Positions 34,201 through 41,390 of a stretch of 43,943 nt of DNA are shown here, one piece after another (the stretch's first letter is position 1; every line of letters starts with the position of its first letter). The notes below the pieces were generated by a model, which was not told where the DNA came from, searched no databases, and saw nothing but the letters and a program-made list of their open reading frames with translations. A program made the translations under genes and the position numbers. This DNA is from Clostridia bacterium (GTDB lineage: Bacteria; Bacillota; Clostridia; UMGS1810). The stretch is taken from NCBI GenBank assembly GCA_016293435.1, contig JAEDEG010000005.1:1-43943 (forward strand), written 5' to 3'.

Positions 34201-35630
34201 TTTTCTTTGTTTATAAAGCACTTGCTATTGGAGGTCATAAAAATTGTATCATATCCAAGCTGTGTTTTTATAAGCTCCGAGGATTCGAGTATAGAATCAG
34301 AGTTAAAGCCGTTGGCAGGCATTTCATTTGATACCTCATCTTTTGAAGGTGCATTGTCAAAGTTACGGAGCTCTTTGCCTTCATAAAGCTTGAAATTACC
34401 GATGTAAAACTCGTGAAAATCTGTAAATGACGAGCTCGGATATCCTATTCTGAATCTGGTAGCAATGCTTCCACCGCCTATAAGCGGTATGCCGCTTTTT
34501 ATGAGTTCACCGTTGACATATGCACTTGCAGTACCGCTGAGAAGATCGCACGCTACAGCAATATTGTACCATGTATTGTAGGAAAGAGTACATACACCTG
34601 TATTGCCTACCAAAAGCTGACCGTTATAATATACCCTTATAAACGATGAAGTTGAACCGTCGGGTGCATAGAGTACAATATTTGATGTAACGTCACTGGA
34701 GCTTGGCGAAATACGGTAGTCATACTGAAACACATATGATGTTGTATCGGCCATGGCGGTGGTTATATCGGCATAAACATCATTTTTTCCTTCTTTGGCA
34801 AAATGAATTACTTCATTTTCCACTCCGTCAACCTTTTCCCATTTGGCAGTTGTGTCTTCTTTTTCGACAAGAGAAGCTGATATACCCTGCTTGCCGTAGG
34901 ATTCTATAAACACCTTATCGTATATGGGCTGCTCTGTGGTCGGTTCAAACTCGAGAACTTCGTTGGATGCAGGTTTATTGGCAAAATCGCTTTCCGCTGC
35001 AGGAGCAATTCCCTCATATACTCTTATATTATCCAGATAGAGCCCCGCATCACCGTTATCTTCGGAGGTGGTAAAATTGAAGCTGAATTCAGTTATTGTT
35101 TTGGGGGTTGAACAGAAAAATCTGTTTTCAAATACACATTTGGAATCTATATACAAATCGTAGGTACCGGCGGTAAAGTCTACTGCTACAGCAAAGCTTT
35201 TCCATACGTTTTTACGAAGTGATGTAATTTTTTTATCATCATCGAGAAGCACCTGACCGTTTGAATTGAAACGAAAAACGGGTGATTCTCCCTTGAGACT
35301 GAGAGCCGATCCGGAAACTGCATCTCCACTTGTCATAATATCAAATGAAAATACCATTTTATCTTTACAGTCACTTACAGGAACCGTAAATTTGACGCCG
35401 CCATTCCAAAGTCGTGAATACAATGCTTTATTTGTACCGCTTCGCTCTGTAACACGGGTATCAATACCTGCTGCTGCGGTTATGGTCTTTTGAAATTCGG
35501 AGGTGTCGTTAAGGGGATAGTTATCGAAGGTTTCATTAACCTGACAATCAACCTTTTTAGCTGCATGAACATTAATTCCGGACAGTACAAAAATAAGTGC
35601 AAGTATATTGGAAAGAATTCTTTTTATCAT
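31233..35630 (-). CDS. Large secreted heparinase II/III-type polysaccharide lyase
   Basis: A 1465-aa secreted protein. Signal peptide to about residue 24; LamG-like domain (32-204); second LamG-like domain (240-420); copper-amine-oxidase-N-like domain (485-580); alpha/alpha toroid (625-950) with NSSYTYSNWGAVCGEG; heparinase II/III beta-sandwich (970-1200) with SHIDKGTFIFDALGERWF near 997; cadherin-like beta-sandwich (1242-1317); and a C-terminal F5/8 type C (discoidin) domain (1323-1465). Family members cleave uronic-acid polysaccharides by beta-elimination, with Tyr/His/Asn catalysis. The substrate class (glycosaminoglycan, alginate-like, other) is not readable. It has no SLH repeat. A TTG six codons upstream lies before GGAGG; the ATG at 35630, seven nt after GGAGG, is chosen. 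Confidence 0.85.
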   Translation of the reverse strand: MIKRILSNILALIFVLSGINVHAAKKVDCQVNETFDNYPLNDTSEFQKTITAAAGIDTRVTERSGTNKALYSRLWNGGVKFTVPVSDCKDKMVFSFDIMTSGDAVSGSALSLKGESPVFRFNSNGQVLLDDDKKITSLRKNVWKSFAVAVDFTAGTYDLYIDSKCVFENRFFCSTPKTITEFSFNFTTSEDNGDAGLYLDNIRVYEGIAPAAESDFANKPASNEVLEFEPTTEQPIYDKVFIESYGKQGISASLVEKEDTTAKWEKVDGVENEVIHFAKEGKNDVYADITTAMADTTSYVFQYDYRISPSSSDVTSNIVLYAPDGSTSSFIRVYYNGQLLVGNTGVCTLSYNTWYNIAVACDLLSGTASAYVNGELIKSGIPLIGGGSIATRFRIGYPSSSFTDFHEFYIGNFKLYEGKELRNFDNAPSKDEVSNEMPANGFNSDSILESSELIKTQLGYDTIFMTSNSKCFINKEKRDYSDFSASPYLDSNNVLMVPDELLATAMNMEYSRNDSSVSFGKYTMTAGSTAVLGASSSVSLDSSLVLKDGIYYIPAMSFCRDVLKKYVYWDDRGYLVISDENRAFKNDPDQNKETVDMIQRYMHYDRPSPQKIYNDIKSGDLYKVHPRFLATREEFLALRAKISTNSEYLNVYKNLINQSENYIAQPLTKYDKPDGLRLYGALATTAGGMIKTLGIAYQLTDDPKYAERAWQEIENILSWPDWNLDAHNLDSGAGVPAIVTGYDCIYNYLTPERKEHFKKRFQEMYIDYAIGCCNGTSKFNLLNSSYTYSNWGAVCGEGMLSAALCLIDEEDENSLLTQKCSFLASQIIQSLEYTFGLLYPSGTTKEGFVYWEYFFSSLTEILDRLVRICGDDYSLMSSPGFADSINFCLYGQDSNGAWPFSDTKMNLGVYFPDTTFLYARLTDDKELDGILNIFKNNVGQKSTISQVLWSDCSATNELNYPLDYYDKGQSMTFMKSSWQDPNAIFFGSLGGTNSKTMSHIDKGTFIFDALGERWFVDLGSDNYNLVAPGGYWGLNTRRNLYRIRTEGANCLVINPSADDFGQELDKTASVIRYESGDRGCISVLDLTEVYGTRTQKYHRGYMLTDDRDAAMIQDELTLSVPSDLYWFLHTEANIKIADDGKSAEFTQNGKKVRVEFYSDIPNWRLEVMKAESLSKLEVYEGEYSRDSIRKLAFVAEDASGNVTITAKLIPIDESVEQKSLEYKPISEWKVPDGALSKPRLTSLSINGMPLEGFASDIKKYTVNLPYGSKVPYFEAQSDNGTVHITQPSALTDNAVITVTTKDGSKTIYSIMFNLDINITNNLASTGISKGLPAGASLIKHSSVYADHEPQTEHLAACAVDGDFTTSWTSDQDGRYIELDFGSSVDFDGVAFSFLYGDTRQYSFEILVSDDKQNYTRLYSGKSSGETADYEVLPISGKARYLRLVGHFNSESNWNNVTELALWSQQ

Positions 35631-35644
35631 CTTATGTCCTCCTT

Positions 35645-38245
35645 TCAATCAATGTAGATGTACACATTTTGACTTTGATAATAAGATAGCTTGCATACAA
35701 CGTAAGGATTTTGTTCTCCGCTGTACAGACTGCCTTCTCTGCCGGCATAGGCTTCGCCGGTTGAACGATTGTATATTATATATTTGGGTGAATTTATGGA
35801 AATTGCTGCGATGTTATTTATATAGCTGCCTGTATTTGGAGTTGGGGCTTCATCTATATCCAGTACTATCGAATTGCTGTCTGCAGTAATCACATTACCC
35901 GAAATGTATGTCAGTACACTGTTTGTTGCTGTGGAAAGGATTTCTTTGCCGTAGTTGATTTTAACCGAGGCATCCAAAGCATTATAATCTACGTCTATTG
36001 CAATGCCCTTTACTGTGTTATTGGATATGACAAGCCTTACAATATCACCGCCGCCGGGGATCTTTCCGGCATCTTTAAGTGTGGGATAAACAGAGCTTGA
36101 AACAACATAATCAACATATTTTTGGCCGTCAAATGCATATATCTTGCACGATTCTAATCCTTCATCATCATAAACAGAGGTAACATCGGTAACCATTACA
36201 GTTTTTGAATACTCGCCGGCTGATTCCGCCTCTGATAAATCGGAGGAATTGCAATACACCACAACTACTGCCGGATAAAAATTACTGTCAAGGTCATATA
36301 CGTCGATGGTATAATCTTCGTCATTTGAGAGGGCGGACAAAGATTTTATGTTGTAGCTTTCATCAGGATAGATGCCGTCGGGTGAGGACATTAGCGATGA
36401 CGGAACACTGATTATAATTGAATTTTTGAGTATAAAGTTTGGCATTGCAATATTGCCCGAGCCTTTATACTTTACGGCAATACCTTTGCCGTAACACGTA
36501 AAGCCGCTATTTCTTCCGTAGGAAACCTCCTGCGTAATCTCGCCGTCTGCAGCTGTTTCGACATATGATATTTTGCCGTCTTTATTGAGTGAATATCTGA
36601 TAAGAGAATTTTTTGTGATTGAGGCACAAGCAGGACTGCCGGCATCGGCAACTGTACCGTTAATATTCACCTTATCGGCAAGAGAGTATGCCTCTCTTTT
36701 GTTGTCTTGAGTAAGAATTTTGAGTTTTGTTTCATTGGCGATTCCATTGGTGTTGGCCCTGTCGATTACAAACCCGTAATGTAGTTTTGAATCAGCAACA
36801 CTGTCAACCAAAGTAAGTGTTTTGTCCGGTGCTATGAAAAACGTGTATGCCGTTCCCGGGGTAACCGATGAAGAATTTGCTTTGAAATAGCTATTGATTT
36901 TGTATCGGGTCTGATCAATAATATAAAAATCATCCCCTATTTCTTGAACAACGCCTTTTATGGTGTCGGTTTCGGAAACAAAGATTTTGCACACGGTTCG
37001 GTCATCACTTTGCATAACCATAAGTGTTTTGCCCACGGTAACAACAGAAGAATCAGCGTGCTTATATGTATCGGTTTTACTATCATACAAATAAATATTG
37101 CACGTTCTGTCGACAGAGGATTCAAGCTCAACATAGCAAAGAGAACTGCTGCGATCATAGGCTATTTCATCTGCCGTATTGAAAGAGGTCACTACAAAAT
37201 ATTCAATCGATTCTGCCATAAAATAATCATAGAGACCGTCGGTATTGTTGTCTATGAGGGTGGCTGTACCTTCAAAAACAAAATCATCATCGGTATGGGC
37301 AAGCAAGCGGCCATTTTTCATAAAGCCGAAATTTTTTGCAAGCTTATATTTTTTCTCACCGCCATTTTCTGTTTCGACAGTGAGTACAAAATCAGAATAA
37401 CCGATTATGTCGGCGGCATCAATTGATATCACGTTATTTTGCAAAATATCTATTGCTCTTACGGTATTATTATCACTGTCATACCATGCAATTACGTTTT
37501 TGCCGAATGAAGAACTGCAATCAAGAAAGCATTTTAATACTTTGCCGTTTATTTCGATCACATCAGAACCGGCATACAGATCAGAATCACTGATAAACCC
37601 TGCCGTTGTGACAACGCCTTCAACCGAGGTCAGCTTGAAATTGGAATTTAGGAGATTTTTGCCTGAGGTAGTAAAAATAACATCTCCATCTGAAACACCG
37701 GTAATTTCGCTTATGTCGGTGTAGAGGCAGGTGTAGATAAGATGAACTGCATCTTCTCTTGTAAGATAGGTATGCGAAGCTTGGCTCACCGCTTTGGGAA
37801 GCTTAAGACGAGAAGCCATTGAGACATAACCCCCCGAGCCCATTGCCTGAGCATAGCTTTCGTAGCCAAGAGCGATAACCGCCATCTTATATGCGCCTTT
37901 TGTCAGAATTGGCGCATCGGGGGTGAAGGTGCTCTCTGATGTACCATTGGTAATGTGCAGTGCCTTTGCCGAGTATATTTCGGAGGCAAAGGGACTTTCT
38001 TTACCAACATCGCTAAAGCTTCCGTCCGGAGCAAATAGTGATGCCTGATTGGTCATTCTGATTACCATTGCCGTAAATTCGGCTCTTGTTATATTTGTGT
38101 CGGAGGTCATATCAATACCATCGGTTATGCCGAGACAGTCAAGAAATTCTTTTTCACTTTCTGCGGTTGAATCTGCAAATGCCTCGCATGACAAAAGCGC
38201 AATAAATATACATATCAATGCTAAGATAACTTTTATTCTTTTCAT
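35645..38245 (-). CDS. S-layer protein with N-terminal SLH repeats and an unrecognised body
   Basis: An 866-aa protein with a signal peptide (to about residue 25). Residues about 30-185 hold three SLH-like repeats (ITRAEFTAMVIRMTN, FSDVGKESPFASEIYSAKALHITNG, LTKGAYKMAVIALGY, LTREDAVHLIYTCLY) that anchor proteins to secondary cell wall polymer. The remaining 680 residues are beta-rich, with short repeating strand patterns and few charged helices, and match no family I can name. It may be a structural S-layer component or a display platform. A GTG three codons upstream overlaps GGAGGTG, so the ATG at 38245 is used. Gaps to neighbouring genes are 12 and 14 nt. Confidence 0.82.
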   Translation of the reverse strand: MKRIKVILALICIFIALLSCEAFADSTAESEKEFLDCLGITDGIDMTSDTNITRAEFTAMVIRMTNQASLFAPDGSFSDVGKESPFASEIYSAKALHITNGTSESTFTPDAPILTKGAYKMAVIALGYESYAQAMGSGGYVSMASRLKLPKAVSQASHTYLTREDAVHLIYTCLYTDISEITGVSDGDVIFTTSGKNLLNSNFKLTSVEGVVTTAGFISDSDLYAGSDVIEINGKVLKCFLDCSSSFGKNVIAWYDSDNNTVRAIDILQNNVISIDAADIIGYSDFVLTVETENGGEKKYKLAKNFGFMKNGRLLAHTDDDFVFEGTATLIDNNTDGLYDYFMAESIEYFVVTSFNTADEIAYDRSSSLCYVELESSVDRTCNIYLYDSKTDTYKHADSSVVTVGKTLMVMQSDDRTVCKIFVSETDTIKGVVQEIGDDFYIIDQTRYKINSYFKANSSSVTPGTAYTFFIAPDKTLTLVDSVADSKLHYGFVIDRANTNGIANETKLKILTQDNKREAYSLADKVNINGTVADAGSPACASITKNSLIRYSLNKDGKISYVETAADGEITQEVSYGRNSGFTCYGKGIAVKYKGSGNIAMPNFILKNSIIISVPSSLMSSPDGIYPDESYNIKSLSALSNDEDYTIDVYDLDSNFYPAVVVVYCNSSDLSEAESAGEYSKTVMVTDVTSVYDDEGLESCKIYAFDGQKYVDYVVSSSVYPTLKDAGKIPGGGDIVRLVISNNTVKGIAIDVDYNALDASVKINYGKEILSTATNSVLTYISGNVITADSNSIVLDIDEAPTPNTGSYINNIAAISINSPKYIIYNRSTGEAYAGREGSLYSGEQNPYVVCKLSYYQSQNVYIYID

Positions 38246-38257
38246 GTGATACACCTC

Positions 38258-39964
38258 CTATTTTGATTTTTCCGAAACATCAAGTGCAAGTGAAAAAAGG
38301 AGCTGAGCTGCCTCTGCACGTGAAATGTTGCTTAATGGATTTACGTTATTTTTTTCGTCTCCCTTAATAACGCCGTTTGCGGCAAGGGAGAAAATAGCCG
38401 GCCATGCATAGGTTGATGCATTGTTAATATCATCAAAGCTATAGGTGCCGCTATAGGTTATGCCGAGAGCAGCTGCGCATCTGTAGGCCATAACTATTGC
38501 ATCCTGGCGGGTTATGTGTGCTTCGGGGAAAAACTTGCCGTCATACCCGTTTGTGATTCCGTAGGAAACTGCCGCGGCAATATATTTGCTGTACCATGCA
38601 TCCGGGATCACATCACTGAATAATGTATTTCTATTGCCGGTCATGGAAAAAACTGCAGTAATCATTTTGACAAATTCAGCTCTTGTAATATCGGAGGACG
38701 GCTTAAAGCTTCCGTCGGAATAACCGTCTATATAGCCGGACTGATTCATAGCAGATACTGCCGCATAGGACCAATGTTCAGGAGCCAGGTCTGTAAACGA
38801 GGACTGAGCACCATATTTGAGATTAGGAAGCTTATAAGATTTTTCGTCTGCGGCGGTTTCGGCATTGTTATCAAAAACCTCATCATATGTATTGTTGCTT
38901 ATGCCTGTGGGAGAAAAGCTTGCGGACGAACCGCCACCGCCGCCGGAAGAGGTGGGCTTTTTTGTGTTGGCCATAGTAACTGCTTTGTCAAAATTTTCTT
39001 TAATATCGCTTAGGGTGTCAAACTCCATATCCATCATATTGCCAAAAACAATTTTTGCCAAGGCTGAATTATAATCTTGGTTACCGTAGATTATGGCAGA
39101 GCAATGCTGCTCATATACATTTTGCATCGCTTTGTAACCGGAGGCACTTTTTATTTTGGCAAGGATGCCGAGAGCGTCAAGCACTTCGGGAAATTCGGCA
39201 GTTTCGATCTCCTCTCTGACAAGCTGCAGCTCATTAATATAATCTACAGTACCGAGGAGAGCGGCAAGAGCAGTCCTTTCGTTGGCTGAATACATTGGAT
39301 TTTCCAAATAGTCTGATTTATAATCAATACCAAGCTCCGCTTCATATTCCGACAGCAAATTTTCTGTCTCTTGGGCGGTACTTCCGCGCATGGCTGCAAT
39401 AACTAAGCATTTGGAAAAGGATTTGTTAAAGCCTACGCTATCGCTAAATTCAACATTTAACTCAAAAAGAAGCTCCGATGCTGCTTCTACATTCTGTTCA
39501 TAGAGGTCAGAGGTAGTATCAAAGCCAAGAGCGGCTGCATTGTCTTTTACAAAATCTATGTAACCGCCCAACGATTCAATACGATTGATTTGTTGAACAA
39601 GAAGATTTGCTTCGGAAGGATCAAAATACATAAAATCAGCAATTGCAGTACCGTTTTTGCCGGTAAGATATATTTCATATTTGCCTGCCGGCGCGTCAAG
39701 CGGCATTTTAAATGAATATATAAATCTGCCATAGCTTCTGAATGTGTAAAAATCGAGCGGTGCTTTGATGCCTGAAACAAAATCGGAATAGCTGCCGAAG
39801 CTCACCAGCACAATATCGGTTTCTCCAAGAGAAAAACCAGTGAGACGAACCCGCTGTGCAGCGGAATCGTAGTTGACGGAAAGCTCCGTTCCTGCATCTG
39901 CTAATGCACAAAGTGGCGTAAATACCAGGCAAAGGCACAGGAGCAATGAAATAATTCTATCCAT
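38258..39964 (-). CDS. S-layer-anchored protein with three C-terminal SLH repeats
   Basis: A 568-aa protein, first in the operon. Signal peptide to about residue 22; a beta-rich domain to about 120; a helical region about 125-335 (SEANLLVQQINRIESLGGYIDFVKDNAAALGF onward) rich in Leu/Glu; a Gly/Ser linker near 340-350 (SSGGGGGSS); and three well-formed SLH repeats from 390 to 565 (HWSYAAVSAMNQSGYIDGYSDGSF, ITRAEFVKMI, WYSKYIAAAVSYGITNG, ISRAEAAQLLFS). The SLH repeats bind pyruvylated wall polymer in other bacteria. The N-terminal function is not recognised. GGAG lies nine nt before the start, and a promoter is visible at 40016-40044. Confidence 0.87.
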   Translation of the reverse strand: MDRIISLLLCLCLVFTPLCALADAGTELSVNYDSAAQRVRLTGFSLGETDIVLVSFGSYSDFVSGIKAPLDFYTFRSYGRFIYSFKMPLDAPAGKYEIYLTGKNGTAIADFMYFDPSEANLLVQQINRIESLGGYIDFVKDNAAALGFDTTSDLYEQNVEAASELLFELNVEFSDSVGFNKSFSKCLVIAAMRGSTAQETENLLSEYEAELGIDYKSDYLENPMYSANERTALAALLGTVDYINELQLVREEIETAEFPEVLDALGILAKIKSASGYKAMQNVYEQHCSAIIYGNQDYNSALAKIVFGNMMDMEFDTLSDIKENFDKAVTMANTKKPTSSGGGGGSSASFSPTGISNNTYDEVFDNNAETAADEKSYKLPNLKYGAQSSFTDLAPEHWSYAAVSAMNQSGYIDGYSDGSFKPSSDITRAEFVKMITAVFSMTGNRNTLFSDVIPDAWYSKYIAAAVSYGITNGYDGKFFPEAHITRQDAIVMAYRCAAALGITYSGTYSFDDINNASTYAWPAIFSLAANGVIKGDEKNNVNPLSNISRAEAAQLLFSLALDVSEKSK

Positions 39965-40015
39965 TTGTCTTGACTCCTTTCAATTGTTCGGATATTTTTT
40001 TGCTTTTATATTAAA

Positions 40016-40044
40016 ATTATAGCATGGAATATTGCTCAAAACAA
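40016..40044 (-). promoter_or_regulatory. Promoter of the six-gene SLH/lyase operon
   Basis: On the minus strand, TTGTTT (40039-40044), a 17-nt spacer and consensus TATAAT (40016-40021) precede a leader of about 45 nt. No other comparable promoter was seen in the short gaps between the six genes downstream. Confidence 0.65.
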
Positions 40045-40111
40045 TAATCACAGCATAAATTTTTATGCACTCATTCTCTTTTTCGAATAAGCAGAAAACA
40101 TCTTTTTACAT

Positions 40112-40151
40112 AAAAAAATGAGAATCAATGCAAAAGCAAAAATTCTCATTT
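40112..40151 (-). terminator. Terminator of the clpE-GNAT operon
   Basis: AAATGAGAAT/ATTCTCATTT, a 10-bp stem with a 16-nt loop (40116-40151), is followed on the minus strand by a T-run. It lies 45 nt after the acetyltransferase stop. Confidence 0.8.
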
Positions 40152-40196
40152 ATTTTTGGTATAATTTAATTAAAAATTTTTACAGCAAAAAACAAA

Positions 40197-40730
40197 TTAG
40201 CTTTCTTCTGCAGGAACGCTGTATACATGCTTGTACAAGGTTCTTTTTATGCTATCGTGCTCATCCTTTGATGCGACTCCGTTGGTAGTCATAATCATGA
40301 GCGGCACCGGGCTTCTGCCTTTTGATATGGGCGGCTGAACGTAGGGGTAGTTATTGAGATAAAATCCGTTTCGCTTGTAAAATGCAATTCTGCGCTCCGA
40401 AAGTTCGGTTTGGGGTGGCTCAACCTCAAGGCATATTCGCTTTGGAAACATAGCTTGTATGTCGGCAAGAACACGCGAGCCTAAGCCTTCATTCCTGAAA
40501 TCGGGGTTCACCGCAAAGTGCTCTACATACAAAAAGCTGTCAAAATTCCACACTGCGATAAATGCTTTCATTTCGGATGATATGTCATCAGAAACCGAAA
40601 AAATGCGATAGCGGGGATTTGTGAGCAAAGCTTTTTGCTCAAGGTATGGGCGGTATTCATCAGGCGGGAAGCTTGAAGACATGATAGCATACATTTTGTC
40701 AAAATCCGAAAAATCCATAGGACAAATCAT
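40197..40730 (-). CDS. GNAT-family N-acetyltransferase
   Basis: A 177-aa acetyltransferase. The acetyl-CoA pyrophosphate loop is NEGLGSRVL near residues 84-92, preceded by the strand FLYVEHFAVNPDFR and followed by RIAFYKRNGFYL, the usual motif B ending. The acceptor substrate is unknown. Its ATG overlaps the stop of the preceding gene by 4 nt (ATGA), with AAGGTG seven nt upstream, so the two are translationally coupled and co-transcribed from the clpE-like promoter. Confidence 0.88.
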   Translation of the reverse strand: MICPMDFSDFDKMYAIMSSSFPPDEYRPYLEQKALLTNPRYRIFSVSDDISSEMKAFIAVWNFDSFLYVEHFAVNPDFRNEGLGSRVLADIQAMFPKRICLEVEPPQTELSERRIAFYKRNGFYLNNYPYVQPPISKGRSPVPLMIMTTNGVASKDEHDSIKRTLYKHVYSVPAEES

Positions 40731-41317
40731 GCTTCTGCACCTTCCTCGCTTTTTTCTTTGGAATAGTGCATATGAGTAATCAGAGCTTCGATATTATCAA
40801 TCACAAAGTGCTGAGCATTAATGTTATAGAGATTTACGTCATATTCTCCTCTTTGCCCTACTCTGTGTTCTACAAATATACCGATTTTATTACCGCGTTC
40901 TGTCGGCCTTTTGATTTTTTTGCCGTCGGGCTTGGTTTCGATTGAAAGCATACCAAGACTGACAAGCCAATCGTTAATAGCTATATGGGAAATTTTTTTC
41001 ATATGCTGCGGGTCAATAAAGCTGTTAAGAGTTTCGGCAATTTTGCTGACCGGAATTGCTGTTTCGGAAAAAGAATAGTTTTTGAGAGCTTCGGCTGTAA
41101 CATAAAACTTGTCTTTTTTGACCGCTTTTGGCGGTGTGAGTCCACCGTTATCCATAATCTGTCTCAAAAGATCCGAAACATAGAATAAACAGCGGGAAAT
41201 ACGAACGTTATTTACAACATCATCATCTGACACGTGTGTATCATCAAGAGGGTTCACACCGTTTGCGAGCTTATCAATATACATTTTGGCTCTGGAGATT
41301 GTTTCAAGTTCGGTCAT
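40727..41317 (-). CDS. Conserved-looking protein of unknown function
   Basis: A 196-aa cytoplasmic protein that I do not recognise. It is helical and charged, with no membrane segment. A central part (about residues 90-155; KNYSFSETAIPVSKIAETLNSF, then HIAINDWLVSLGMLSI with KRPTERGNKIGI) could form a winged-helix fold, with a YDVNLYNINAQHFVIDNI tail. A reading frame open further upstream (to 41398) runs through the non-coding gap and into the end of the clpE-like gene. The real start is at 41317, where GGAGG lies seven nt upstream. Location between clpE-like and GNAT genes, with a 4-nt overlap to the latter, argues for a shared job. Confidence 0.7.
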   Translation of the reverse strand: MTELETISRAKMYIDKLANGVNPLDDTHVSDDDVVNNVRISRCLFYVSDLLRQIMDNGGLTPPKAVKKDKFYVTAEALKNYSFSETAIPVSKIAETLNSFIDPQHMKKISHIAINDWLVSLGMLSIETKPDGKKIKRPTERGNKIGIFVEHRVGQRGEYDVNLYNINAQHFVIDNIEALITHMHYSKEKSEEGAEA

Positions 41318-41390
41318 TTGTAATCCTCCATTTATTGAATTTAAGGTAAAAATTGAAAGAATAAGAGTACAAAAAATTAAAATCATGCAC

